Positions 8,189-16,889 of a stretch of DNA of 24,800 bases are shown one piece after another. The position numbers were made by a program, and so were the translations under genes. Source of the stretch: an uncultured Collinsella sp. (GTDB lineage: Bacteria > Actinomycetota > Coriobacteriia > Coriobacteriales > Coriobacteriaceae); assembly GCA_900545665.1 (NCBI GenBank), contig UQZU01000029.1:1-24800 (forward strand), written 5' to 3'. The notes under the pieces are model-generated. The model made no database searches, was not told the DNA's origin, and was given only the letters and a program-made list of their open reading frames with translations. Within the stretch, counting starts at the first letter, position 1. Every line of letters begins with the position of its first letter.

Positions 8189-9133
8189 CTATTCCTCGCG
8201 GTCGAACTCCTCATCGGCATTGAGCACGCGACCGCTGTAGTTGACGTGACTGGTCACGGCATCCATGTCATCGGTCTCGATAAAACGTGCGACCGTGCAC
8301 TCGTAATCGACCAGCGCGCGATCAAAGACCTCGGGGAAACTCTCGTTCGAGACCTCGTCGGTAAAGGGATTCTTCCATGTCAGATGGCCCAGGTTACCGG
8401 TGCGCTCGGGCAGCTCCGTCGTCACGCGATGGGCAAGGCCGTCGAGCAGCGAGTAGTCGTGCACCAAGCCCTCAACCAGCGAGATCGCGCGCGTCTTTGC
8501 GGAGCCGGCCGGCTCAATCGCGCGGTAAAGTCGCTGCATATTGGCAACGGCAGCACCGTACTCCCCCGCCGGAATGTCAATGCCGTACACGCGTCCGGCA
8601 ACATAGCTCATCAGCACGCCGGCCACGCGATTGATGCGATCGGTAGTGACGATCTCGCCCGCCGGCGGGTAATCGTCGACCGTAGCGCCATCGCGTTTAA
8701 GCTGCAGCATCAGTACATCCAGGTCGCTCTCGATCACGGCATGGACCTGACTGCTCGAATCCTCAAGCTCTGAATCGGACTCCACGATGCCAAACTGCTG
8801 CTCATAGACAAAGGGATGGGCGTTGCGGTCGAGCACGTAATGAGACAGCAGGCCCAGCGCAAAGGCGCGACCCAAGCTGGCGTCGCGCGGCAGCAGATGC
8901 GACACGCCGTCGCGCAGGCACGCGAACTGGCGAGACATACGCGACCGATGCATGACCTGCGCCAGCAGCGTGCAGTCGGAAGCACGCGGTGTCAGAATGT
9001 GAAAGAAAAACGGGTCGGGGCCTTGGTTGCCCAAGATAAAGGCAATGCGCTCTTCATCGGACGTGATGACGCCCTGCGGAAGACGGTCGATGCTTTCCTC
9101 GCCAAACAGATGATGGGTGATAAGCGCGGGCAT
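8189..9133 (-). CDS. zinc-dependent phospholipase C-like protein
   Basis: This 314-residue protein resembles the Zn_dep_PLPC family. It begins MPALITHHLFGEE, and the His pair at 7-8 is typical of the metal site. LGNQGPDPFFFH supplies a metal-binding Asp and His, and GLLSHYVLDRNAHPF gives a further H-x3-D-x3-H cluster. There is no signal peptide, unlike the secreted clostridial enzymes, so this is a cytoplasmic relative whose substrate is not established. I chose the ATG at 9133 over the one at 9163 because the family motif starts at it and AAAGGA lies 6 nt upstream. It follows the second LytTR regulator after 92 nt with only a weak hairpin between, so co-transcription is possible. Confidence 0.8.
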   Translation of the reverse strand: MPALITHHLFGEESIDRLPQGVITSDEERIAFILGNQGPDPFFFHILTPRASDCTLLAQVMHRSRMSRQFACLRDGVSHLLPRDASLGRAFALGLLSHYVLDRNAHPFVYEQQFGIVESDSELEDSSSQVHAVIESDLDVLMLQLKRDGATVDDYPPAGEIVTTDRINRVAGVLMSYVAGRVYGIDIPAGEYGAAVANMQRLYRAIEPAGSAKTRAISLVEGLVHDYSLLDGLAHRVTTELPERTGNLGHLTWKNPFTDEVSNESFPEVFDRALVDYECTVARFIETDDMDAVTSHVNYSGRVLNADEEFDREE

Positions 9134-9225
9134 AATGATCCTTTCGATTTCATTCGATGCCACCCATTATGCCCACCGCGCGCCCATGCCAAACCTGCGA
9201 TGGTAAACGACGGCATGCAGACCGT

Positions 9226-9960
9226 CTACGCAAGCCCCAGGTGCGACTTGACCTCGGCGGCACGACGACGGGACACCGGTACCGTCGAGTTCACGCGGTC
9301 GAGCCTGAGCTCCATCAACCCCGTGGAGCCAATCTCAACATTGTGCACGTCTTCCAAATTGACCAGGTAGCTGCGATGAACGCGAATAAAGCCCTCGGAG
9401 TCCAAGCGACGCTCGAGCGAAGAGATCGACTCATTGATCAGGTATGTTCCCTCGGCGCAGATGGCGTTGCAAAAATCGGCGCGCGCCTCAAAGTAGCAGA
9501 CGTCTGCGGCGGGAATGAACACCTTTTTGCCCCCGCGGTCCACCGTCAGACGCAAAGGTTGGCGCGGAGCATGGATAACACGACGGGCACCCAAGGCTGC
9601 CTCGATCTTGTCGAGTGCCTTTGACAGGCGTGCGTCCTCGACCGGCTTGACGACATAGTCGACCGCATCGAGGTTATACGCATCGGCGGCAAATTCGGCA
9701 AACGCTGTCACAAACACCACGACCGGCGGCGTCTTTAGGTTCTGCAGCGTCTCGGCAAGCTCAATTCCCGAGCGACCGGGCATGGTAATGTCTAAAAACA
9801 GCACGTCGGGCTTGTTCGACAGAATCGACTCCACGGCTTCGGTGACATTGCCCGCCTCGGCAATCTGACCCACACGCGTATCCTTTTCCAACAGATAGCG
9901 TAGCTCAGCCCTAATGGGAGGCTCGTCATCAACCACCAAGATGTTCCAGCCTTCGGACAT
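9226..9960 (-). CDS. LytTR-family response regulator (system 2)
   Basis: This 244-residue paralogue of the regulator at 3340-4056 has a receiver (about 1-122) with acidic pair D11-D12 in VVDDEPPIRAEL, phospho-Asp57 in FLDITMPG and the K in VVKPVEDARL. A LytTR DNA-binding domain (about 140-244) includes FIRVHRSYLVNL. The ATG at 9960 is preceded by GAGGGG. It sits 38 nt behind its partner kinase. The two regulators share the RxxVPVSRRR motif near the C terminus, so they come from a duplication or a large paralogous family. Confidence 0.92.
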   Translation of the reverse strand: MSEGWNILVVDDEPPIRAELRYLLEKDTRVGQIAEAGNVTEAVESILSNKPDVLFLDITMPGRSGIELAETLQNLKTPPVVVFVTAFAEFAADAYNLDAVDYVVKPVEDARLSKALDKIEAALGARRVIHAPRQPLRLTVDRGGKKVFIPAADVCYFEARADFCNAICAEGTYLINESISSLERRLDSEGFIRVHRSYLVNLEDVHNVEIGSTGLMELRLDRVNSTVPVSRRRAAEVKSHLGLA

Positions 9961-9998
9961 ATGTGTTTCCCCTCTTTTTCTCTCAATCCAACCGCGTG

Positions 9999-11390
9999 CT
10001 ACGCCGTCAACGGCGCCGGCTCATGCGGCTCGCCGTTCAGCTCGACGATGACCTGCGTTCCCACGCCCTCCTGGGACTTCACGCGCATGCCGGAATCTTC
10101 TCCGTAAAAGAAATGGATGCGCTGGAGCACGTTGAAGAGCGCCAAGCCGCAGCCTCGTTTGATGGAGCCGTCGGCGGTAATGCTCTCGGGCTCCTCCAGG
10201 CGATGCTGCTCAAACAGATGCGCGCAGACTTCTTCGCTCATACCGATGCCATCGTCCTCGACAATGATCTCCAAACCGTCATCGGTCTCGAAAGCCCTAA
10301 CATGAATAGAAAGCGGCTCGGTCTCGCGCTGCGCGTGCTTGATGCAGTTTTCGAGCAACGGCTGCAAGATAAACGGCGGCACCATGCAATCGCGCACCTC
10401 AAAGTCGATATCGACCGAGACGCGCAGACGGCCGTCGCCATAACGAGCCTGCATAAGATTGATATAGCGAGTGCCCTGTTCCACCTCGTGCTCGAGCGTG
10501 GTGAGCGTATCGGAATCAGAAAGCGTCTGACGATAGTAGTTGGAGAAGTCGATCAGCAGCGACCTGGCCTTGTCCGGCTCGGCACGTACGAGTGACACGA
10601 TGGTGCTGATGGTGTTAAACAGAAAATGAGGATCGACCTGCGATTGCAAGGCGCGCAGCTCCACGCGGGCCGTAAGCTCGTCCTGGCGCTCAAGCTCAAA
10701 GCTCGCAAGCTGCGTGGAAATGAGGTCGGCAAAGCCCGAGGCAAGCGCCGTCTGGCGCATATCGATGCTGCTCAGACGGGGATAATACAGCTCGAGCGTG
10801 CCCACGCAATGCCCGCGCACGGTAAGCGGTGCGACAATACCGGCGCGCAGGCGCGGAAAGTAGCCACCCGTCTCGGTCGAGGCATCGCGCGAGAACACGC
10901 TTTGCTCACCGCTGTTGATCACGTTGAGCGTAGTCCGCAGTACCACCGGGGTGCCCGCGGGGCATTTTGCCGAGTCCTCGCCCCAGCTTGCCAACACCTG
11001 CTTGCCGTCGGTAAAGCAGATGGCAGAGGCAATAGTTTCGGACAGGATGATCTTAGAGGCGCCCAGGGCAGCTTCGGGCGTAAGGCCGCGCGACGTGTAG
11101 GCGAATATTTTTGAAGCGATGGCGAGCGTGCGGTCGGTTGCGCTCGATGTAAGGTCGTCGGGAACGACAAAGACGTACGAGAAGAAGAAGCACAGCATGA
11201 CCAAGCCGGCAATGACGACAACGGCCGGAACGGGATTGGGATTATCGGTTAGATCCCAGATGAGCAGTAGGATAAGCAGCGGAACGACAATACCGAGCAA
11301 GATGGCTTGAACCACATGCTGAGCGGTACGAAAGACCTTGGTAGAGTTGTAGCTCTTGCCCAGAATCAGCCTATTGAGATCCACCGTCAT
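9999..11390 (-). CDS. LytS-like sensor histidine kinase (system 2)
   Basis: This 463-residue membrane kinase has two hydrophobic spans (about 25-47 and 55-76), a GAF-like region (about 88-228), and a His_kinase domain QVDPHFLFNTIS with phospho-His255. N-box QPLLENCIKH, DDGIGM and a glycine-rich GCGLAL form the ATPase site. Start choice is uncertain. The ATG at 11390 directly abuts AAGGAG with no spacing. A GTG at 11384 (two codons later) has ideal 6-nt spacing to the same site. Upstream ATGs at 11414 and 11453 have no ribosome site, and the latter lies within the preceding gene's terminator region. It pairs with the regulator 38 nt downstream. Confidence 0.9.
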   Translation of the reverse strand: MTVDLNRLILGKSYNSTKVFRTAQHVVQAILLGIVVPLLILLLIWDLTDNPNPVPAVVVIAGLVMLCFFFSYVFVVPDDLTSSATDRTLAIASKIFAYTSRGLTPEAALGASKIILSETIASAICFTDGKQVLASWGEDSAKCPAGTPVVLRTTLNVINSGEQSVFSRDASTETGGYFPRLRAGIVAPLTVRGHCVGTLELYYPRLSSIDMRQTALASGFADLISTQLASFELERQDELTARVELRALQSQVDPHFLFNTISTIVSLVRAEPDKARSLLIDFSNYYRQTLSDSDTLTTLEHEVEQGTRYINLMQARYGDGRLRVSVDIDFEVRDCMVPPFILQPLLENCIKHAQRETEPLSIHVRAFETDDGLEIIVEDDGIGMSEEVCAHLFEQHRLEEPESITADGSIKRGCGLALFNVLQRIHFFYGEDSGMRVKSQEGVGTQVIVELNGEPHEPAPLTA

Positions 11391-11415
11391 CTCCTTCTTA
11401 CTGACGCACCCCATA

Positions 11416-11444
11416 GCAATAAAGAGGGCCGCAAGCGACCCTCT
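11416..11444 (-). terminator. terminator of the permease/amidohydrolase unit
   Basis: The minus strand forms AGAGGGTCGC / GCGGCCCTCT, followed by TTTATTG. The stem is ten pairs with two wobble positions, and the loop opens to about six bases. It ends about 25 nt before the kinase start codon. Confidence 0.75.
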
Positions 11445-11502
11445 CCATTGCATTATGCAATCAAATACTGTGTTTTACATCAAGCCATCGATGAACGGTA
11501 GC

Positions 11503-12780
11503 TTAGGCGCTGTACTTGTTTGCCTCGCCGAAGGTGCCGGCCTCGACAATCCAGCCGTCCTTCATGATGACGTCCATGTTGTCGGTGTTGAGCACGTGGA
11601 TGTCGGCGGCGACGTCACCGTTGACGACCAGCAGGTCGGCGCACTTGCCGGCCTCGATGGAACCGGTCTCGTCCTCGATGTGGCACATCTTGGCACCGTT
11701 GAGGGTTGCACAGGTGATGGTCTCGACCGGGGTGAAGCCGATCTTGTCGACGAACTCGTACATCTCCTCGATGGAGCAGGTGCCATACGGGGTGACGAAG
11801 GAGAAGGAGTCGGAGCCGATCGTCATGACGACGCCGCGCTTCTTGGCCTCGCGCAGGCAGTCGTAGTTGCGCTGCAGCTCCTTCTCGACCAGGGTGCCCT
11901 CGTACTTGTCGTGCAGCTCGGGAACGTAGACGGGCGGATAGGTGGCGTACCAGGTGGGCAGGAAGGCGATCGTCGGGGTGAAGAAGGTGCCCTGCTCGGC
12001 CATGAGGTCCATGGTACGCTCATCGATATCGAAGCCGTGAATCAGCTGCTCGCAGCCAAAACGAACGGAATCGTAGGCAGCGGCGTGGTTGTTGTAGCAG
12101 TGGCTCCACACGGGGATGCCGACCATCTTTGCCTCTTCGACCACGGCCTGGATCTCCTCGGAGCAATAGTGCTGGTCGCGACCGGAGTCCCAGCGCCAGA
12201 TGCCGCCACCGGTAGCCCAGATCTTGATGGCATCGGGGTTCTCGCGCAGGCGACGACGGACGGCCTTGCGCAGATCCCAAGGACCGTCGACTTGATCGCC
12301 CCAGGGGTGCGATTCCTTGTTGAGCTCCTGGCTGCAGTGGTGGGAGTCGCCGTGGCCGGCAACGCGGCAGAAGCCAAGGCCGGTGGCCAGAACGCGCGGG
12401 CCCTTGAAGACGCCCTTGTCGATGCAGTCACGGATCTGGATACCAAAGCGGCCGATCTCGCAGACGGTGGTGAGGCCGTGGGTGAGGCAGTCGTAGGCCT
12501 GCTTGACTGCGACAGCCTGCTTCTCGAGGAGCGGCTGCATGACCCAGTCGGTGTCATCGTCGGTCAAGTTGCCCGAGAAGTGCAGGTGGGTGTCGATCAG
12601 GCCGGGAAGGACGGTCTTGCCGGCGGCGTCGATAACCTCAACGCCCTCGGGAAGGTCCTGCATAGCACCGGCGTACTCGATCTTGCCGTTGTCGTCGACG
12701 AGAACGAGGGAGTTCTCGACCGGCTCGGCACCGGTACCGTCGATGAGCTTACCGCCAACGATTGCATACTTAGTGGACAT
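11503..12780 (-). CDS. metal-dependent amidohydrolase (imidazolonepropionase-related; possible dipeptidase)
   Basis: This 425-residue cytoplasmic enzyme has all the amidohydrolase ligands. D-T-H-L-H (63-67) supplies H65 and H67. K186 in AIKIWATGGG is the likely carboxylated bridging Lys. H227 is in VWSHCYNN, H248 in LIHGF, and catalytic D324 in TIGSDSF. The subgroup is the one that contains imidazolonepropionase-like enzymes and the Xaa-Pro/Xaa-Arg dipeptidases and N-acyl amino acid hydrolases, so a peptide or acyl amino acid substrate is likely. A strong AAGGAGG precedes the ATG. It is 131 nt behind an amino acid permease gene on the same strand, which fits uptake of a substrate and its hydrolysis. 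The exact substrate is an inference. Confidence 0.85.
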   Translation of the reverse strand: MSTKYAIVGGKLIDGTGAEPVENSLVLVDDNGKIEYAGAMQDLPEGVEVIDAAGKTVLPGLIDTHLHFSGNLTDDDTDWVMQPLLEKQAVAVKQAYDCLTHGLTTVCEIGRFGIQIRDCIDKGVFKGPRVLATGLGFCRVAGHGDSHHCSQELNKESHPWGDQVDGPWDLRKAVRRRLRENPDAIKIWATGGGIWRWDSGRDQHYCSEEIQAVVEEAKMVGIPVWSHCYNNHAAAYDSVRFGCEQLIHGFDIDERTMDLMAEQGTFFTPTIAFLPTWYATYPPVYVPELHDKYEGTLVEKELQRNYDCLREAKKRGVVMTIGSDSFSFVTPYGTCSIEEMYEFVDKIGFTPVETITCATLNGAKMCHIEDETGSIEAGKCADLLVVNGDVAADIHVLNTDNMDVIMKDGWIVEAGTFGEANKYSA

Positions 12781-12911
12781 GGTTCCTCCTTATGGATCCA
12801 TATAGTGGGCGAGGCCGTGCTGGGTTAAGGCCTCACAAAGCTACCCAAGTGGCGCCGGGTTCGGTGCGCGGAAGAGAGGGTCGCGCGCACCTGATCCGCC
12901 CCGGCTCGGCG

Positions 12912-14363
12912 TTACTTTTTGCGGGAATTGGTGAAGGCCATGAGAGCCAGGCCGACGGCCAGCCAGCCGATCACGATGCTCCACTCCACCATGTTGAGGG
13001 AGGCGGGAGAGAACGGAATCACGAGCAGGCCGATGATGATGGCGCAGGCAGCGATAGCGAGGCCGATGCCAAACTTGCCGCCGGGCACCTCGTAGGGACG
13101 AGGCAGGTCGGGCTCGGTGAAGCGCATGCGCAGGCAAGCGAGGGCGACCATGCCGCAGGAGAAGATGAAGGCGAGAGCCGACACGTTGGTCAGAGGGATG
13201 AGCATGTTCTTGCCCAGGAACGGACCGACGACGGTGATGACGCCCAGAACGATGCAGGCGAGCTTGGGAGCGCCGGACTTGGGGTCGACCTCGGCGAACT
13301 GCTCGGGCAGCTGGCCCTTGCGGCCCATGGCGAGCATGATGCGGCTCGTGGCGCCGTAGAAGGAGTTCATCGGGCCCATGGGTCCAAGCGTGGCGATGAC
13401 GAGCATGGCCAGGTACAGGAGCATGTTGATGCCCTTGAGGCAGGCAAGCGCGGGAACCGGGCTCTTAACAAACTCATGCCAGTCGAGGATGGTGCCGAAC
13501 GAGTAGATGCAGACCATGTAGAAGCCGCCTGCGGCCAGCAGGGCCAGGGAGATGATCTTGCCGAACTTGTTCCAGTTGAGGCCCTCGGCTGCTTCCTCAG
13601 CCTGCTGGGGAATGGTGTCGAAGCCGGCGTAGAAGAACGGAGTCAGAACCAGGACCGACACGATGCCGGCAAACAGGCTGGAGCTCTCGGTAGCGGCCTT
13701 GCCGCCACCAGCGCCGGTGACCTGGGAGAACACAGGCATGGCGTTGTCCGGCGAGCCGGTGAACAGCGAGACGCCCATGGCGAGCAGCATGCCGCAGAGC
13801 AGGGCCTTGGTCAGGAAGGCCTGGAGCTTGGCGGCCGAGCTTGCACCGCGGAAATTGAGGAAGATGACGTAGACTGCAAAGCCGAGCGCGATCAGCGTCG
13901 GGAACAGGTAAACGTCGGCGCCCAGGATGGTGTAGAGCTTGACGGCGCGCAGCCACTCAAGACCGGGCAGGCTACCGAACATCTCGGACACGAGGGTCGA
14001 GATGGCGATGGCCTCCCACGGGCACAGAATGCCGTTGCCCAGGGCCAAAAGCCATCCGGTAATGTAGCTCAGCGTACGGCCAAAGCTACGATCGACATAC
14101 TCGACGATGCCACCCGAAATGGGGATGGCAGCCGTGAGCTCACCGAAAACAGCTCCGACGGGCACGAGGAAGATTGCACCCAAGAGGAATGCGATCATAG
14201 CGGGAACGGGACCGCCGCCCACGACCATCCAGTCGCCGACCTGCAGAACCCAACCGGTACCGATGATGGCACCAAAGCCGATGGTGAAGAAGTTCCAGAG
14301 CGAAAGCGTTTTCTTCATGCCGCCGTTATCCTCAACTGCAACTTCTGCGTTCTTGTCCGCCAT
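12912..14363 (-). CDS. APC-superfamily amino acid permease
   Basis: This 483-residue membrane transporter has about twelve spans. The first span carries the glycine-rich FGAIIGTGWVL motif typical of APC transporters, which binds the substrate amino group. PISGGIVEYVDRSFG is the conserved loop after span 2. I chose the ATG at 14363 (MADKNAEVAV) because AAAGGAGG lies 6-7 nt upstream; an upstream start at 14402 has no such site. It is the first gene of a probable two-gene unit with the amidohydrolase. A 26-bp hairpin (GTGCGCG / CGCGCAC, 12864-12890) in the spacer has no T run and may tune the downstream message rather than end it. Confidence 0.88.
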   Translation of the reverse strand: MADKNAEVAVEDNGGMKKTLSLWNFFTIGFGAIIGTGWVLQVGDWMVVGGGPVPAMIAFLLGAIFLVPVGAVFGELTAAIPISGGIVEYVDRSFGRTLSYITGWLLALGNGILCPWEAIAISTLVSEMFGSLPGLEWLRAVKLYTILGADVYLFPTLIALGFAVYVIFLNFRGASSAAKLQAFLTKALLCGMLLAMGVSLFTGSPDNAMPVFSQVTGAGGGKAATESSSLFAGIVSVLVLTPFFYAGFDTIPQQAEEAAEGLNWNKFGKIISLALLAAGGFYMVCIYSFGTILDWHEFVKSPVPALACLKGINMLLYLAMLVIATLGPMGPMNSFYGATSRIMLAMGRKGQLPEQFAEVDPKSGAPKLACIVLGVITVVGPFLGKNMLIPLTNVSALAFIFSCGMVALACLRMRFTEPDLPRPYEVPGGKFGIGLAIAACAIIIGLLVIPFSPASLNMVEWSIVIGWLAVGLALMAFTNSRKK

Positions 14364-14717
14364 TGTTCCCCTCCTTTCCTTTTTGACGCCCCTTGACGTC
14401 ACCCCTTGCGCGGTCTGTTTTGCCGCGCGCTTTTATTTCGTGGCTTTAAGATACGGCCTTGGCACAGCAGCGCCGCTTGTAGCTCGACCGAAGGCAGAAC
14501 TGCAAAACGAGCGGCGCCGTTTTTGGGACGAACGGCGGGAGACGTCATTCGTCTTGGACGCTTCATCTTGTCTGCTTTTGAATACCTGTTGCCGTGACGC
14601 TTGGCGCGCGGCGCGGCAACGTTCATACCATTTGTCAGGCTTTTGGCGCACATACCCATGTGTCGTGCATCTTTTTATGTAGGATAGACAAGTTACACAT
14701 GAGGCAAGGTAATTCGA
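14364..14717. other. divergent intergenic region between permease and C39 peptidase genes
   Basis: This region of about 350 bases must carry the promoters of both flanking genes. I could not assign either with confidence. Two hairpins followed by T runs read on the plus strand: GCGCGG/CCGCGC at 14408-14428, then GCTTTTATTT; and GCGCCGCT/AGCGGCGC at 14470-14517, then CGTTTTT. They resemble terminators, but no plus-strand gene precedes them. A further GTTGCCG/CGGCAAC repeat lies at about 14588-14620. Confidence 0.55.
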
Positions 14718-15719
14718 ATGGCATACGGATACAATGACGGCGACCAACGGCCACAAAGCGTGCGCCTTGCCGGCCGCACCACGCCAACGCCCAGAAGCAC
14801 CTCCGACAACGACAACCCGCAGCGCCCCCAAGAGCAGCCCGGGGCTTCTTCGCGGCAACAAAGCCGTACCGCGCAGCAGTCAGACCGCGTGAGTACGAGC
14901 ACACGCCAACGCCAGACCGACACATCGCAGCCACGCCGCTACGATCGCCGTAAGACCGACTACTACGTCAAGCGCACCTTTTCGCGACCTCAACGCGATC
15001 GCGGCAATTCCGCCCCTCACCCCGCGTCGCACACCACAAGCCACGCGCTTTCAGCCCGCCGTCTACGCCTTGCGCTTTGCTCCATCGCCGCCTGCCTCGT
15101 CTTTGTGTTTTTGGGATCCTGTATCTCCCACGGATCAGCCGGTCTTGAGCCCACTGCCGAGGACAAGCTACTTAAAGCTCCCGTCGCACCCGGCTACTCA
15201 TTTGCTTTTTCGACCCCGCGTTCGCAGTGGAGTGTCGGCACCATGCCCCACATCTACCAAATTGACCCCGCATGGTCGGAGCTGCCCTATGCCGGTGGCA
15301 CTATTCGCGAAAACGCTTGCGGTCCCACTTGCCTCACCATGGTCTATATCTTTAAGACCGGCCACACCGATAAGACGCCGGTCGATATATGCGCACTGGC
15401 CGAAGCCGGCAACTACGCCCCCACTGGTGCCACCGAGTGGTCGTTTATGACAGGCGGCGCGTGGCAGCTGGGGCTCAACGGAACACAGCTCTATAACGAT
15501 CGCGAATCGATTACCCAAGCACTTCGCTCGGGTGCGCCCGTCATCGCCGCAGTGCGCCCCGGTACGTTTACCAACGTAGGCCACTACATCGTGCTCTACG
15601 GCATCGACGATGCCAACCAGATTGGCGTCTACGACCCCAACTCGGCCAGCCGCAGCGCCCGCCGCTGGGGCGTCGTAGAGGTCCTCAACGAAGTCGAAGC
15701 CATGTGGGCCTACTACTAG
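14718..15719 (+). CDS. membrane-anchored C39-like cysteine peptidase
   Basis: This 333-residue protein has a long N-terminal tail (1-115) rich in Arg, Gln, Ser, Thr and Pro. One span follows (about 117-135, flanked by S-A-R-R on the inner side), so the rest is outside the cell. The catalytic region (about 175-333) is of the Peptidase_C39_2 type: Cys201 in the ENACGPTCLTM motif, His289 in VGHYIVLYG, and Asp306 in VYDPNSA. This family includes peptidases and papain-like folds acting on surface or imported peptides; there is no ABC exporter domain, so it is not a bacteriocin exporter. It is a type II membrane topology. The tail is probably disordered. GAGGCAAGG precedes the ATG at about 8 nt. 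It is the only plus-strand gene in the core-like part. Confidence 0.85.
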   Translation: MAYGYNDGDQRPQSVRLAGRTTPTPRSTSDNDNPQRPQEQPGASSRQQSRTAQQSDRVSTSTRQRQTDTSQPRRYDRRKTDYYVKRTFSRPQRDRGNSAPHPASHTTSHALSARRLRLALCSIAACLVFVFLGSCISHGSAGLEPTAEDKLLKAPVAPGYSFAFSTPRSQWSVGTMPHIYQIDPAWSELPYAGGTIRENACGPTCLTMVYIFKTGHTDKTPVDICALAEAGNYAPTGATEWSFMTGGAWQLGLNGTQLYNDRESITQALRSGAPVIAAVRPGTFTNVGHYIVLYGIDDANQIGVYDPNSASRSARRWGVVEVLNEVEAMWAYY

Positions 15720-15817
15720 TCATTGGGGACAGACTTAAATGAGTGGTCATTGGGGACGCTCTTGTTTGACTAGTCATTTAAGAACGTCCCCAATGACTAA
15801 GAACGTCCCCAATGACT
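15718..15817. repeat. cluster of four 19-bp repeats (two direct, two inverted)
   Basis: Copies of AGTCATTGGGGACGTTCTT and variants occur at 15718-15736 and 15745-15763 (plus orientation) and, exactly abutting, at 15780-15798 and 15799-15817 (minus orientation). The last two are identical. The cluster can fold into a long hairpin. The first copy begins inside the peptidase stop codon. Confidence 0.9.
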
Positions 15818-15828
15818 AGGTGAATAGC

Positions 15829-15861
15829 AAAAGCCCCGCAGTCGGAGCGGACTGCGGGGCT
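15829..15861 (-). terminator. terminator of the carbamate kinase gene
   Basis: The minus strand forms a perfect 12-bp stem, AGCCCCGCAGTC / GACTGCGGGGCT, with a six-base loop and a following TTT. It lies 65 nt after the kinase stop. Confidence 0.85.
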
Positions 15862-15926
15862 CATGAAGAGAGGCTAGTTTGCGGGCGCTTTGCCTGGCGC
15901 CCACCAGAGAGGCGACAGAGTAGAGA

Positions 15927-16889
15927 CTACTCGTGGATGCGGGTACCGGAGAGGCCGGCCATGGTCTCGGCAGCCTTGTCCAGAGCGCCGATGATGCAGG
16001 TGCGGCCCTTGCGGGAACGGGCGAACTTGATGGCAGCGCGGACCTTGGGCTCCATCGAACCCTTGCCGAACTGACCCTCGTCGGCCAGGCGCTCGGCCTC
16101 GTCGGCGGTGAGGTCCTCGAGCTCCTCCTGGTTGGGCTTACCAAAGTTGATGGCGACATGCTCAACGGCGGTCAGCAGGAACAGAACGTCAGCATCGCAG
16201 TCCTCGGCCAGCAGCTCGCCGCCCAGGTCCTTGTCGATGACGGCGGGAACGCCCTTGTAGCAGCCCTTGTTCTCGTAGTCGCGGACGACGGGGATGCCGC
16301 CGCCACCGCAGGCGATGACGATGAACTCGTTGTCGAGCAGGTTGAGGATGGAGTCAGCCTCGACAATCTTCTTGGGATCGGGAGAAGCGACGACGCGACG
16401 CCAGCCGCGGCCAGAATCCTCGACGAAGACCTTGGAGGGATCCTCGGCCATGAACTCCTTGGCCTGCTCCTCGGTGTAGAAGGGACCGATCGGCTTGGTC
16501 GGGTTCTTGAACGCGGGATCGTCCGGGTCGCACTCGATCTGGGTGACGACGGTGGCGGCGTGCCAACGCTTATAGCGCTTGTGCATCTCGCGGCCAATGC
16601 CCTGCTGCAGGTGATAACCAATGTAGCCCTGGGACATGGCACCGCACTCGGGCAGCGGCATCTCGGGGGTACCGATGGCATCGTGGGCAGCGGCGAAGGC
16701 GTTCTGGATCATGCCGACCTGCGGGCCGTTGCCGTGGGTGATGATGATCTCGTTGCCCTGCTCGATGAGGCCGAGGAGGGCATGGGCGGTGTTGCTCACG
16801 GCCTCGATCTGCTCGACGGGGTTGTTGCCGAGGGCGTTGCCGCCAAGGGCGACGACAATACGATCGGGCTTGCCAAGAGGCTTAGACAT
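15927..16889 (-). CDS. arcC: carbamate kinase
   Basis: This 320-residue cytoplasmic enzyme transfers phosphate from carbamoyl phosphate to ADP, giving ATP, ammonia and CO2. It is the last step of the arginine deiminase and related pathways. The amino acid kinase fold shows VALGGNALG near the start, IITHGNGPQVG, PECGAMSQGYIGY, and ACGGGGIPV and DKD in the nucleotide half. The length is normal for the family. I chose the ATG at 16889 (MSKPLGKPDR), with AAAGGA 9 nt upstream. The arginine deiminase and ornithine carbamoyltransferase genes are not beside it, so it stands alone here. A long AT-rich region lies upstream and probably holds its promoter. Confidence 0.95.
   Translation of the reverse strand: MSKPLGKPDRIVVALGGNALGNNPVEQIEAVSNTAHALLGLIEQGNEIIITHGNGPQVGMIQNAFAAAHDAIGTPEMPLPECGAMSQGYIGYHLQQGIGREMHKRYKRWHAATVVTQIECDPDDPAFKNPTKPIGPFYTEEQAKEFMAEDPSKVFVEDSGRGWRRVVASPDPKKIVEADSILNLLDNEFIVIACGGGGIPVVRDYENKGCYKGVPAVIDKDLGGELLAEDCDADVLFLLTAVEHVAINFGKPNQEELEDLTADEAERLADEGQFGKGSMEPKVRAAIKFARSRKGRTCIIGALDKAAETMAGLSGTRIHE

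Noticed and set aside
11356..14396. Long plus-strand frames at 11356-12828 and 12792-14396
   Set aside because: They are antisense to the amidohydrolase and permease and show no domain features.
15718..15817. CRISPR array
   Set aside because: The repeats are in both orientations, two of them abut with no spacer, and there are no cas genes.
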